From the NCBI GenBank assembly GCA_013433145.1, contig CM024170.1:7548366-7612365 (forward strand): a stretch of DNA of 64,000 nucleotides, read 5' to 3'. This DNA is from Ascaris suum (Eukaryota; Nematoda; Chromadorea; Rhabditida; Ascarididae). Positions 1-16,000 of the stretch are shown one piece after another. A model generated the notes under the pieces. It saw only the letters and a list, made by a program, of their open reading frames with translations. It was not told the origin of the DNA and searched no databases. How positions within the stretch are numbered: position 1 is the first letter of the stretch; each line of letters begins with the position of its first letter. The position numbers and the translations under genes were made by a program.

Positions 1-54
1 TAAGAAAAAATCACTTTTGTTTTGATGGTTGTTTTCAACGTATCTCAAATGCAG

Positions 55-4107
<4,053 letters not shown>

Positions 4108-5431
4108 TTGCTGCGAATCGATATAGCCAACCGTTGTAGGTACTTTATGCAGGAACATGTCGTGTGTTTCCTTTGAATGAAGTCATTTCTGATATGTTCC
4201 TATTTGTTTATTCCCTGCGATTCGTTCTACTCACATATAAATATTTTTTCCACTCTTTTTGGAAAGTCTTTGTGTACGACGATTTGCATCGGCCATTTTT
4301 TATTGTCTTCCTGGAGGCAGTAATCGTTCTTCTATGGCATGCGTTGTCAAATTTGTTTTCAAGCTATATATTGTGTTGTTCATTGTAGCCCTTCCTCTGT
4401 GTGTTGAAATCCCGCCGTTCTGAGAAGCGATTTCTTTGCGGATGTCCTGTTTGAAATTATATGAAATCTTCAATTGCATAGTTTCATAAACGACTCTTCC
4501 CTGCCCTCCATCCTACTCTTCCCTCCACCGCCCTCAGGAGTGCTCAGATTTCCTCTAAACGTATAGAAGACAAGAAGTGATGTATCTGGAAAATCAATAA
4601 GTTCGAAATTGATGCTACCACTTTCTCCTTCTGACCCTCCCCCTCATTCCTTCGCAGGGTCGATGTTTTCAGTTTTTCTCTGAATTGTGTTTTCGGGATT
4701 GGCAAGTCTCAAAATGTGTTTGCAAGGTTTGACGATTGTCTGGTAGTTGAGGTTGAATATTGCGCAGTAGTAAAGAGGTGTGCAGAATGATGGTGCGTGT
4801 TCTTGAGGCTGAGTAATCCACGGTCTTCAGGAACAAAATTTTCATTAACATATTTTTTTAGCATTTTGAGACCGAAAGGTTTTCTAAGGCAAAGGCTAAC
4901 TGAAGAACAGCACCTCTTGCATATAAGTTTCTAAAATTCACGGTAAAGAATTTCCACCTAGGACTAGGGCATTCTATTTCCGTCATCCGATATCACAGTG
5001 ACCTCGATAATTCAAAGGAACAAGCAAAAAAGACTCAAACTGGTTAAACAAAAGGTGGCTATAGATACGGTGCCTCAACATTTCAGCGTATCTGTTCGTT
5101 GCGTTTAAATGCTCTCTACCACTTATCTGCTGCGATATTTCGTAGAATGTAAGAATATCATTGCTGAAGGTTTAGGCGTTCCGCTGAGTCCATAATGAAG
5201 ATCGGATCCGAGGGAAGAATGTTCGCGTTAATTGCTCTTTTAGGAAAATTAGTAGCTGTAAAGGAAACGAAGTAAATGGAGAATGTATGTCAGAGATTCA
5301 TAACGGCAGTGGTTAAGTTTGCTGCTGAGAGTGTGAGCTAGTTTGATTTATTTATATATGCACACTAACGTTAATTTTCATCTTATGTTTTTGTTTTTAT
5401 CGAGCTATTACATTCACCTCTCTTGCTGCAG
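4108..5431. other. Intergenic stretch after SMC3
   Basis: This holds the SMC3 3' region and spacer. There are pyrimidine-rich runs near 4500-4540 and 4620-4660. I see no exon, RNA gene or clear AATAAA signal here. Confidence 0.5.
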
Positions 5432-5671
5432 ATGAAATTACCAGATATGGATCTGGTCTTATTCTTGTTTGCAATGCTTTCGTGTTTGACGCAGCTGTAT
5501 TTTTTGCGCTTTTATAAAAAGGATGAATGCGTAGTAGTAGTACGGATGAAGGGATTTTTTTTATTTGAAAGTACATGTTTGGTATGTAGAGACGCGCTTT
5601 ACATTGTGGGAACAGTGGAATGGCATCTAAAAGTTCGGATTTTGGCTATGTCTGATGAGACATCGAGGTGA
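5432..5671 (+). CDS. Possible small gene or first exon with an N-terminal hydrophobic signal
   Basis: The ATG at 5432 follows directly on a strong acceptor (CTCTCTTGCTGCAG), the usual arrangement of a nematode trans-spliced start. The 79-residue frame begins MKLPDMDLVLFLFAMLSCL, a short charged start followed by a hydrophobic run that could be a signal peptide or anchor. A GTATGT donor at about 5581 could end it as a first exon of about 50 residues. No downstream exon was found and the protein is not recognised. The hydrophobic run could also be chance in AT-rich sequence. Confidence 0.25.
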   Translation: MKLPDMDLVLFLFAMLSCLTQLYFLRFYKKDECVVVVRMKGFFLFESTCLVCRDALYIVGTVEWHLKVRILAMSDETSR

Positions 5672-7732
5672 CATCTAGAAGTTCGGGTTCGTGGCTATTT
5701 TCTTGAGTTTGGGTTTCTTTCAGTGACGATAAATCAAGTGAAGCTCACTGATTAATTTCATTTGAGGAGAAGGGGACGGTGAGTGCCTACTCTTCATTCT
5801 TTACCTTGCATAGGTTCTTGTGGTTTGTTTGTTTGATTTGAGTGTCTCATTAGCATTTACATAGATTGACACCAGTGTTTTATCGACTCTTTTTGTTTCC
5901 CTGGATTCACGGGAGGTATATGGAGCCCCATAGATGAAGAATATGAACAACTTTAACTTTAGGGTGGTTTATTTGATAAAGGGAGAGTGGTGACTCCCCG
6001 GTGCTTTGGTTCGTGTTGTGCCATAAAAGGACATCGTTCAAGTTGGGAAAGGCTCGTCGTTTTTGGAGGACGGAGAATACAAGCACGTTCTCTGTTGCAG
6101 CACCGCCCGCCACCCCGTGTTCCCCCATTACTCTCGCGATTCTTGTGTTGGGTAAACGTAAATCCACTTGTCGTGTGTACGACGTCAACGTGAATGGTTG
6201 CGCAAGAATATAAGACATATGTGCTTGTTGAATGAGAATGCAATTCTCTGAAGTGTTAGAAACTCCTTGTTTTATAAATGCTGCGGAGAATTGCTTCTTT
6301 TTTTGTTTATGCGTTGAACTTTGTTTTTGATCTCTTTTAAACCGCTATGAGTTGATGTGCTTTGTTGCGTCGACTGGGTTTTTTTATGGTGTTGTGTTGA
6401 AAATTTCGAACCGATTTCTTGCACGTTCAGGGTTGCTGAAGCGGTCACAGCATTCAAAGTTTTGCATTCGATAACATTTGCAGCGAGTTGACCTCCTGTG
6501 CGCCCAAAATAGCTATGGATGTCAATGCACGATCCTCATCGGTAGGGGCTTTGCGCTCGTCCTAAGCGCTCCTCACAAATTGCAGCTCTCATCTTGGATT
6601 CTTATGATGTATAAAAACGGGCATCTGTTTATGATGTGATGAGTCATATCCCGGCTTCCGCGACTGCTTCACGCTCGTGGAGGGCTTTTGAGCTCTGAGG
6701 TGGAAATATTCGGAGAACCCGAGGGGATGGAGAGTTAGAAAGCGCTTCATTATGTGTAAAGACAAAAGAAATGTCTTTTCACGCCACTACCCTCGTACTG
6801 GCATGGAACTGAGATGGCAATTTTTGAAAAATTGCAGCTTTGGGAGTCTTCGATTTGGATGCATGGAATGCGTGGCACAGTGTGACTGTGATACAGAATT
6901 TTTTTAAAACATTGCTAATGGACGGGATTTCCATTAGAGAGAAAAGGGGTGAAGTGACTGTGGTAAGCCGATTGTTTCGAGTAAACAAGCCACAGTGACG
7001 GCACGAAAATGCGAAAATGGCGGAGCTCACTTTTTGGAACGAAAGTGACAAAAATGAAGACGACAAAATTTCAGGTTGGGCAGGAATGAAGAGGTTGAGA
7101 AGGTGACAGCTGCACATAATACATCATAACTTCACGCGTGCTCCACAGCACTGATGGATAGTGTAGCTTGTGAATTTTTCGGGGATAGTGGATAAAAATA
7201 TAGGTGATTTTAAGATTTTTTTGATTTTGGGGTTTACTTAATATACAGTGGCTGTCGAAAGGTTGGACCTAACGAAGTATGTTATTGCGTAGTTTATGTG
7301 ATTTTGGTATTCTGTAGTCTACCACAATATAGCTTAAGGAACTTCCTTGTTGTTAAAGCATAGCGCGATACAGTTTTCGAAACTGGAGAGAGGAGCATAA
7401 ACTACTGTAATTTAAAGTTCGCAGTGAATTGGCAGTGTTGGCTCGCGAAATTTCTGCTGATTGCTGTTTCGCTAATGCTAACCGGAGCTGTTGCTCTCAT
7501 CGCTGCAGACCGCTTCCAACTCGTGGAATTGAAAAATTTGCGCATCGATACTACCACTCTTCCTGTGAACGGTATTTTTTCAAGGCCCGAAAGAAGTTGC
7601 AAAAAGAAGGCGGAAAGGGAGAGGATGGCGCTTCTATGGTCCTAGAGCGATGGACTTCCCTGGAGTTAATGGAAGTCTATAGAAGTTTCCATTTGATACG
7701 TCGTAAGATAGCCTCACAATAAACTATGGGTG
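5672..7732. other. Spacer with one GC-richer patch
   Basis: No gene is supported here. About 5980-6215 is richer in GC than its surroundings and is open in several frames on both strands, which suggests an old repeat or transposon fragment rather than a gene. A 28-bp imperfect direct repeat sits at about 5622-5650 and 5670-5699. A hydrophobic frame at about 7424-7645 lacks an ATG. Confidence 0.35.
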
Positions 7733-8068
7733 TTTTCGTTCATTCGAAAAGTGTTTCCCGTCAGCTGATGGAGTATGTGTAATTTGAAGATATGAATTTT
7801 CTTGACAACAATTTGAACGATCTTTTACATCTGCGAGATTCGTTTCATGTATGATGCCGATTGAATGAGTCTTTGCTGGAAGGTTTTCGCGAAAAACATG
7901 CTGAGGTGACATTTTTGGCTCCATTGTAATATAACGTTGAGCGCAACCATAAATTTCAAAGAATTTCGACGATGGCATTAGCGACGTGGGCCTACATTTG
8001 GCAAATTTTTCGCGCGCTTTCTTTCGTTGCCTGATTATGTCCATTATGTGCATTGTCATCTGCTCCAC
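7733..8068 (-). repeat. Dispersed repeat, copy 1 (minus orientation)
   Basis: Read on the minus strand, this segment resembles 10560-10830 on the plus strand along most of its length. The clearest stretch is near 7790-7845, where both copies carry AATCTCGCAGA followed by a shared GTCAAGAAAATTCA. Further upstream both carry a run like AGGCAACG...GAATTTGCCAAAT. Both are open in the same frame over the best block, encoding NLADVKDRSN here and NLAEVRDCSN in the partner. The family was not recognised, and decayed transposon coding sequence is the simplest reading. Confidence 0.5.
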
Positions 8069-8139
8069 TTATGCTCCATATTCTTCTTTAGCGTTTCTTT
8101 TTTGAACACATTTCCTCGCGGAGTTTCCTCATGTTACCG

Positions 8140-8470
8140 TAATTCCCCGTACTCCACGGAGAATTTTTCCACTTGGCAAACGTAGGATTCGCTTTCTTGA
8201 CATTTCTGTCTAAGAGATGAGGAAACCCACGGGGGGTTCCCGAAATTCCACGTAGGAGGCTTGTTTCCAGAAAGTCGCCCACGGAGGAGGTTCTTTGGGC
8301 GCACGGGCCTCACGCGGCCCAAAATCAATGAATCATCCTCTCATAGGAGTCCTTGTGAGGAGGTCCAGCAGGGCCCTAGGGGGGATGTGACGGTGAACTC
8401 CGAACACTACCTCATATTTTTGACTAGCATGGCGGGATGGGCAAAGGCAGACTGATGACGATGATTTCAT
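8140..8470. repeat. GC-rich segment, probable old repeat
   Basis: This block is clearly richer in G and C than its flanks and is open in more than one frame on both strands. It contains short G/C-rich inverted motifs such as ACGGGGGGTTCCCG. Similar GC-rich, hairpin-rich blocks occur at about 12150-12300 and 57700-57970. A shared repeat family is an inference only. Confidence 0.25.
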
Positions 8471-8859
8471 ACACTGTCGTCGTGTTAAGCGGCAGGTAAA
8501 AAGCGGAGCCATGTTTTACGTTTCGTCGCTGCTTAAAAAGTCATGATACGCAAATGATAATGATTGACGTTCGAAAATGAGTGGCGTTGAGCGATGACAA
8601 CAAGGCTAATGTCGCAGCAAAGCTGGATGTCCGTCATGGACCCCATCCGAACTTGTTTCGTCACCTTCTCGACTGCGGTCGTTTTCTTATCTATACGTTA
8701 TCAACATATTTGAAAGGTTGATCAGACCACCTTATCAAATGTACCTTTTGTTGAACAAGTTAATGCGTCACATAGGTGATGAATTGTCGCACGTTCTCAA
8801 CTGCTAGGAAGCCACACCTTCGAGAGCTTTCGCGTATTTCTTAGTGCTTGTGTGTTGAG

Positions 8860-9045
8860 ATGCAATATTGCACCTCCAACTTAACAGTACTCTATTTCTT
8901 GTTATCGTTTCTTCTATTTGAAACTCCGCAAAGTGTATCATCTGCAAGCTACTATTATCCTTCGCTGAATGCAACGAAAGTTCGGGATATTGTAGCTGAA
9001 CTAGTGCGTAAGGGCAGCGTCAATTCACCAACATTAACGAACAAA
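8860..9045 (+). CDS. Signal-peptide exon, probably the first exon of neuropeptide precursor copy A
   Basis: The ATG at 8860 lies 18 bases behind a TTTCTTAG acceptor that could take a spliced leader. The first 30 residues form a textbook secretory signal: a short polar start, the core LTVLYFLLSFLLF, and small residues (SVSSA) at the likely cleavage site. About 30 residues follow, including the acidic/amphipathic stretch KVRDIVAELVRKG. The likely donor is AAA|GTTGGT at 9046, the same rare donor form used in SMC3. It is assigned to the terminal exon at 12867 because both are on the plus strand, because the phase is 0 on both sides, and because the second precursor (31186-32791) has the same layout. 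The connecting internal exons are not resolved. It could instead be an independent secreted peptide. Confidence 0.5.
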
Positions 9046-10559
9046 GTTGGTTTATGCGAACTTTTTACAACGCCTGTTTTTTGAGAGTTATTTATTCTGG
9101 TAGATATCAAACTTGTAACCTATTGCACTGTTTTGAATAGTTCGCTTCCCATCAAATCTCCCCTTAACCTTTGGGAAATGAACATCCCTTCCCCACTTCC
9201 TCCCACCTCCACCATGCAATTCAAAAAATTCAAAAATTAGTTTCTTGCACCTTAAAGGTTAAATATACATCATTGCTATAGACAATCTGAGAAAATTGGG
9301 CGAAAAAGTTTTTTTCTGTATAAGACCTCTTCTTAGTAAACCATCTCTTCAGTGAACCTCTGTGGAAAACTTTTAGCTTGGACTTTTATTCGAGGTATCA
9401 CGGTAAGTCGATGGTAAATTGCTATACTTACTAATACTGAGATGAATTTACTTATCAGAGCAACAAGCTTGCTCTGTTGTTAATGAATTGATATAATTGT
9501 AGAAATAGTGGAACGCAATTAAAGGTGAGCGGTACAGCTAAAGATGGATGGTGCGTAGAGTTAGAAAGAGATCAGCATAGGTAATGAACGGAATTGCGAA
9601 GCGTTCATCGTTGTAGTTGGCTTGCAGTTTCAAATTTTACGCTTGCACCTGTTATAAATCTTTGCAAATCGAGTTATGGCAACATTGTTGCTGTTGCTAT
9701 GAAAGCGTGTGCATGTCGGTCTGTCTGGCCGTCGGGTTCAATTCGCGGATCACCCAAACTAGAGTTAAGAGATATACTGGCTATAATGGATGTGTTGATA
9801 TCACCGACTAGGACTAGAAATGCGTTCTTACATAAAGCGTTTTCGCTTAAGTCTTTGTTCTATTCTATTCCCCCTACCCACATATTCCATCTCCTTTGTT
9901 CAACGTTTTCAGCTAAAAAACTTTAAAGAAGAAAAACAAAGATGCAATATTATCATGATAGCGACACCGTCAAACTTAATTATTTGTACTGCTGACTGAT
10001 AGAATTGCTTGCCTCATACTAGCACGGACCCGTTGTGTGTTTGCCAATCGACGCTGCGGAGTACCCTGAGGCATTTTCTCACGTCCCTTGGACACTGATC
10101 CCCGTTCTGTCTCTTCAATTTCTTGAGGTGCTGGACTTGACTGCAAACTCACTTCTTCAATCGGTGTTGGACTTGCTCGACGCCACTGCTTTGTATCCGC
10201 TTGATGCAACATTGCGCCCCTTTGTAGCTCGTTCTGCACTGCTGTTGACTTCTTACTCTTTTCCAATAAGAATCTCCCACTTCGCGAATCTTATAAAAAA
10301 GGATACCTGGACGTAATGGGCTGCTCAAACAACGTGATGGAAAGTGGAACAAGCTGAAGTTGGACGACTCAGTGTCAATATTTAGTAAATCCACTCGCCG
10401 ATATGTAGTCAAAGAAAGTCTCATTGTTTGACAGAATTATAAATAAGGCACAGAAGGTGAGAAAGGATCAGATCGTTGCAGGACTGTGGTCTCTTTTTAA
10501 TTGTATTGTTTCTGCGGGGAAATGCTCTCAATACTGGAAATTTTCAATTATAACCGTCA
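9046..10559. other. Putative intron of neuropeptide gene copy A
   Basis: No exon could be proven here. A short candidate at 9376-9401 begins CTTGGA after a TTTTAG acceptor and ends at a perfect GTAAGT. It resembles the start of the second exon in copy B, but its phase does not connect cleanly. Confidence 0.25.
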
Positions 10560-10830
10560 GATACATAAACAAAGGCGACGTGAAGAATTCGCCAAATTTT
10601 AGTCACTGCTGTTATGAGAGAAGTTTTTTAAACTTTCTGGCTGCGCACAGTTTTGCATTGCATTGGATTCCACGCTTTTTGCGAGTAAAGAATTATTCAA
10701 CTGGAATGAATCTCGCAGAGGTAAGAGACTGTTCAAACCGATGTCAAGAAAATTCACACCGTCAGCCACATATAATGATAGAAAACACGTTTCGAACGGA
10801 CGAATCCTATTTATTGAGAATGTTTTTGAA
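10560..10830 (+). repeat. Dispersed repeat, copy 2 (plus orientation)
   Basis: This is the partner of the inverted copy at 7733-8068. It lies inside a 210-residue open frame (10424-11056), the longest in this part of the window. The frame has no recognisable domain. Conservation between copies switches frame, and copy 2 has a stop where copy 1 is open, so I treat the frame as remnant coding sequence of a mobile or duplicated element. A GTAAGA donor-like site follows the conserved CGCAGAG. Confidence 0.45.
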
Positions 10831-11056
10831 GAGAGACAAAGCGGAAACCTCTACACGCCACCTATTGTTTCAAGAGAAACCTATCGCTCTCAAGACTCCA
10901 GAAGATGCCATCCTCTCTCTTTCCGCCCTCTTTTTGCCACAGAAGCTTCCGGCCAAAGGAGTAGTAGTACGTGCAGGTGATATGCAAATTTCTTCCAGTT
11001 CCAAGAGCTGGAAGCAGCCAAAAGCAACAAGAGGAACAATGCTTGATCAGTACTAG

Positions 11057-12866
11057 AGGAACCAGTTAGCCGAAACTCTGCTAATCATCGCCGTCAGTTC
11101 ATTAAGGTTTTAAACTTACTGTAGTGTACTTCGCTGTCATCAAAATTGCAAAATCTATATTATGTTTACCTCACCATCTTGGTAGTTTCATAAATTACGA
11201 AATGACATATTTCATTACTTCGAAATTCCATTTTATGGCCTGCTCCCCCTTGTTCGCTGCGAGAGAGCATAGGTAAAGCTCATGATGCAAGTCATCAGGA
11301 TTGTTGCGAAGAAAACTGCAGGTGGTAGAGGGAATGACTTTCGATATGCTCTGATGGCAAATTCTGCCGCATGTAATGTTCGGATTGTCCGCACTCGAAG
11401 AAATGATTGAGATGTAGCGCGTAACGTTTGAACAGTGAGACCGTTCCGGCGTTCGTGGGCCACGATTGTCGCTGTGACACTGAAGATAGAAACGTTTGAT
11501 TTCCACGAATTGTAGTGGTGCTGAAGAAGCTAGAAAGACCAGCATGAAGACGGTTGATACTCCAAGTTCGGCCTCATTCCAGAAGTGGTCTAGTCATTGA
11601 GAGAAACTGGTTTTCGTGAAACTCGGCGGTGCTGCGAAGATGTCATGGGTGCCAAGAAACACGAAGAGTCGCGGTGCAATATGAAAAGATGCGATTTTCT
11701 AATGCCATGCGTTCTGCCTGCAGCTTCAGATTCGTTAATGCTTTTGTATTTTATCACTTCTGTAGCAAAAAAGTGAATTTCATGTAAACTGCGCACTTTC
11801 TCACCTCTTCCTCATCTATGGAACTCGTTTATAGGAACATAATACAACCTCACCACAATCGGCTCTCGCTTCATCGCAAATGAAATCCTGTTCATTTTTA
11901 AGCAGTTTTTCGAAACTCGCCGGAACCAAGCATGCTACCATGTATGCTGCAAATATGCCTTCTAGACTTCACCCGTAGCCGACATTCAAATCACTTGCGT
12001 TCCAGAACAGTGGCACGCCAACGCCGCAGCCTTCCAGAAATTGTTAATCTGCTGCAGTTTTATGCGAGCACGATACTTTACAATAGCATAAACAGTGTAA
12101 AAAAAACGATCTCTTAATGGAAGCAAGCGTTTTCTTGCACCGCAAGGAGACTAACAGGGGCTTCCTTCCCTCCGAATGTTCCTGATCCCGCAGGAATAAC
12201 CAAGGGACTCCTTCGGGAGCGAAAAGTCCCAACGCCGCCGCATGGGCTATGTGTTATCGCATCGCAAATCGGAAAAGCCCTTCTCGTGGAAGCCTTCTTC
12301 CGTATACTAGCGTGATGTACGCCATAGAACAACCTTTCACAAGTAAAAAGCGATTCATGGATATTAATGTGTAAGAAAATTCAGGTATATTTGCATTTTT
12401 CGAGTCAAAAACGAGCGAATCTTTTGGAAAAGATTATTGTGAGCGGCGGCTAAACAATATGAAAGTATAATTATGCCTTCTTCATAGCATGTGAAGAAGC
12501 TTGTGAAACTTCACATAGCTCGTGAAACCGATTTGTGAGATAAACGTGACGCGAGCTTAAATCTAATGCAACGTAATGCAATATTATAGCGTTATGTATT
12601 CAATTTGGTGATTTCGATTCCCTTTTTTCAGTTACATACTATTTATTGTTTATTGAAGAAAACCACACTGAACGAAGTACCCTCTTTAGAGGATAAAGCA
12701 TATCGCGATCGAAGCACAAGGAATAAAGCGTTGCATTTGAGCAACATTGAATGCAGAATCTCGCTAACTGCATCGCCCATTATTCGGTAATTTTTCTTTT
12801 TTCAAGTGTTGAGATTTGTATGATAAGAATTGCGGCGAACTCTTTAAAACCTCCTCCATATTGCAG
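11057..12866. other. Putative intron of copy A with one unplaced candidate exon
   Basis: A segment at 12632-12786 is flanked by a good acceptor (CCTTTTTTCAG) and a donor (GTAATT) and is open for 51 codons, but its phase does not match the terminal exon at 12867. A GC-rich block at about 12150-12300 contains short hairpins (TTCCTG/CAGGAA and GGGACT/AGTCCC). Nothing else was seen. Confidence 0.3.
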
Positions 12867-13055
12867 CATGCTAAGTCAGCAGAGAAGCACCCACTTGGCG
12901 AGGAACTGAGCGACAATTCGAGTGTGCAGTCGATGCAGCTTCAGCAAGACAGCCCGCTTTCGAAGTCGCTGATTAATCGAGAGATGTTGAAAATAAGCCT
13001 GAAAAATTTAAGTAAACTCAAGTCGAAATGCTTCTTCAACCCCGTTACTTGTTGA
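12867..13055 (+). CDS. Terminal exon of allatostatin-C/PISCF-type neuropeptide precursor, copy A
   Basis: The exon follows a good acceptor (CATATTGCAG) and encodes 62 residues that end exactly at CFFNPVTC plus stop. Two cysteines separated by six residues around an F-N-P core at the very C-terminus is the layout of arthropod allatostatin C, whose ring is of the CYFNPISC type. Allatostatin C is a disulfide-closed peptide that acts on somatostatin-type GPCRs. Unlike the arthropod peptide there is no residue after the second Cys. The upstream part is acidic and polar spacer. Likely cleavage is after the Lys of LSK, giving LKSKCFFNPVTC; this is a single basic residue, where copy B has KR. An almost identical C-terminus recurs at 32791 within an otherwise diverged exon, so the short motif is under selection and not chance. 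Confidence 0.75.
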   Translation, partial: HAKSAEKHPLGEELSDNSSVQSMQLQQDSPLSKSLINREMLKISLKNLSKLKSKCFFNPVTC

Positions 13056-16000
13056 TAAGGTTCTTCCCATATATAGAATAAGGGTTATCTGAAAAAAGAG
13101 CATTCGGGAATTTAGATGGTAAGAAGCAAGTGATGACTTTGTTTCAGAGGCTGGACGTATTTATCTGCATATTCAGTATAGCTGTGCTCAAGAATTTACA
13201 TATAACTGAGTGCTGCACTCATGTTGAAGTGGAATGGTTGTGCTTCTTGTTCGGTTATATGACTTCTCGTAATGAAATTGGGTACACAAAGTCGTCCACC
13301 CTCTGTTTTTGGTTACACCCACCAGAAGTCGTTGCTACAGCTTTCATTTTTCTCTGGTTAAAACCTTTAGGTAGACGGACAAATAAACATGCACATATGT
13401 ATGTGTTGTACGAGATATAGCCTAGTGGTAGATGCAGAAAAAGTTGTAGTAGACGGAAGCAAGAAAACGTGGCTCCAGAGAAATCCTGGGCAACTGCGCA
13501 AAAAAGTCTCGCTGTTTTGTATCTACTTTCCTTAATACGAATAGTTATGTAGATGTTTTGGAGCTTGAAGTCGCGGGTGTGAGGAACCCATGAAAATAAA
13601 GAGCGAAACACTTGGGCAGCCCAAAGACTGAAGCGGAGGAAGCATCGGTAAGAGCGGGCTCATCTTTCCCTAATATCCTCCACTGCTATTCCCCTCTCCT
13701 CCCCCCCCCCCCCCCCCCCCCCCTCACACGCACAAACACCGCAAATCTCGCTCAGGAACCTGGACAAAGTAATACAAACTTACCTCGAGCACTCAACCAA
13801 CCGAATGCTCATTGTGCATCGGTCAACGTCGCTAGCATATTATTTACAGTAGTAACTATTCGAATGACAGAAGAAGGCTATTATCATAATTATCATAATC
13901 GCAGTTGTCGCAATCGACTTTCTTTGTTTATTTGTCATAACACGGCATTGACCCGATCGTCATGGTTGTCAGAATCGTCATATCACAGATAAGAATTGTC
14001 ATCACTGACCCGGCGGCATGAAATTGGTGAATCGCCACAAACTGGACATTCCTTCGTCAATCGAGATTTTAAGCTGCCTCAACGTTTTTTTTTTGCCTAT
14101 AAATTTCAGCGAATTTTTCCTTGGCAGTTTGCCTATAAAACGCCGCGTCGACGCGCATCTCATTTGCATCAGTATTTACCGACGTCGCTGTAGAGGATTG
14201 TGCAGTGGCGTATTTTGCTGCAAACATTGGAGGTTTGCGCAAGAAAAGAACCGAAAATTTTGCATCGAAGAGTGGATGTGTTGGATTATTTCCATGTTCT
14301 CGCATTTCAAGCTTTGAAAACCTTGTGTGGACGGTATAAATGAGAGGTTTCATAGCACATTAGAATTGCTACTTACTCCCTTCAGGCAATGATGTTGTCA
14401 TAAAGCACTGTTACTAAAAATTTGCTCGAGTGCAAATAAACGAATAGATTGTATGAAAATATGAGAGGCAGAAATAAATTCTTTGCTCTTCCTCAGCATA
14501 TTTTCCCTTCTAGTTGGAGCAAAATGCTTTCGATTGAAGATTTAAATACTTCATTGCATACAAGTGTCTGGCGTATAAAAACAACGATGAGTGTTTGGCA
14601 AAAAAATTTGTCGTTGTTCTTTGTGCAAATATCGAAAAGAAATGTGTAAACTACCAAAAGCATTTTATGTTTGTGTTTACTTTTGTGCTTATCAGTGAAT
14701 GGTTCATCGTCACAATCACTGAAAGTTAGTCGCTATGAACGCTCTTATAGTAAAATGACGTAATATGCGAAAACGTGGGGTTGAGTGAAAAAAGAGCGAA
14801 TGTAAGCGACGTTTTTCGCTACAGCAGCGATGTAAATTAAACGAACTTTGTCTCCAGCAGTGCGTCCAGAATCCTTTAGTTCATAGTTTTTTATTTATTT
14901 CAGTTTAAGTATATTTGTTTACTCATTTACTGCAATAAGTAAGGGGTGCCAACATCCGGCGCAATGCAAAAGCGTTCGCGGAATGGGCCATTTGCGTGAT
15001 TCCCAAAAAGTACTCAACAGTGGATGAGTGTTTAGGTTTTGCAACTCGAATGTTGTGATTTTGGAGCTCAGCAAAGATGTCACGTCAGAAATGCCCCGAA
15101 CTTATTTCTCACAGCCCTGATATATACAATCATCCCGTCCTGTTACGTTGGGATGGTGTTACTAACCCGTAGAGGAATTGACTCGATTTAGCCGACAGCC
15201 CCCTTTCACAAATTCCACAAATTCAGTTGACCCCACACGTGTCGCTCGACGGTATCTGCTATTTAATCAAATCCTGCCCGAGTGTGGGTAACGTCAGTGC
15301 AATTTCTAATAACTTTTTGAAGAATCTTAAGACTTTTCGTTTGGAGTTATCGTTGGAGGCAGAAACGTTCTTATTTCCGGGATGAGGAAGCAGTTAACTA
15401 ACAACTTCGCTGCCTCGCCTGCGCTGAGGAGTTCAGTTGCTCAGAAATGGTAGAGAGTGGTGGGACATGATTCTGGAAGGGTGCGAAAGCTCTTCTGAAG
15501 CGTAAACTGGTCGTCTATCGTGAGGGCAATGTTTCTCGCTTTTGTTCTTATGGAAATTCCTTTTCTCTCGATTTCAAAAATATCCGTTTTATATTTTTTC
15601 AGTGCGCACTTATTGTTTTAGAGCTATTTATTTAATTTGCAGCAATTGGAGGGATCTGTAGTTTAGCCGTCTCTTGATTCTATTTTTATTACTGTATTGC
15701 ACTCTTTTTCAAGTTTCCTTATGGCAATAGTTAGGCGTCGTTACTGCGTTTCTGCTTACCAATGAAGCCTAAATTGTGTAGCCTAGAAAAGTTAAAAAAA
15801 AACGAAAATTTAGAAGACGAGAAGACACGTTGGTAACCCAACTGCAACATGAGGTAGCTCGGGAGCGTTATTGTTCGAAAATGATGGAATTTTTCTTCCG
15901 AAGTTTTTCCGCTAGATCCGCCAGTGTTATGGTCGATCGTAGATGTAAAATGAGCTTTTTATTAATAAGTGAGGATTAATGCTGCCATAGGCCTTTTAAC

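Noticed and set aside
7424..7645. Hydrophobic frame resembling a signal peptide (FLLIAVSLMLTGAVALIAA).
   Set aside because: No ATG before the hydrophobic run and no clear acceptor that would supply one.
10424..11056. 210-codon open frame as a single gene.
   Set aside because: No domain, no splice-supported start, and conservation with the copy at 7733-8068 shifts frame, so it fits a repeat remnant better than an intact gene.
12632..12786. Internal exon of neuropeptide copy A between good splice sites.
   Set aside because: Its end phase (2) conflicts with the phase 0 start of the terminal exon, and its composition does not resemble the copy B exons. Left unplaced.
13423..13510. tRNA-like A box (TAGCCTAGTGGTAGATGC).
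   Set aside because: No B box or cloverleaf follows at the proper distance.
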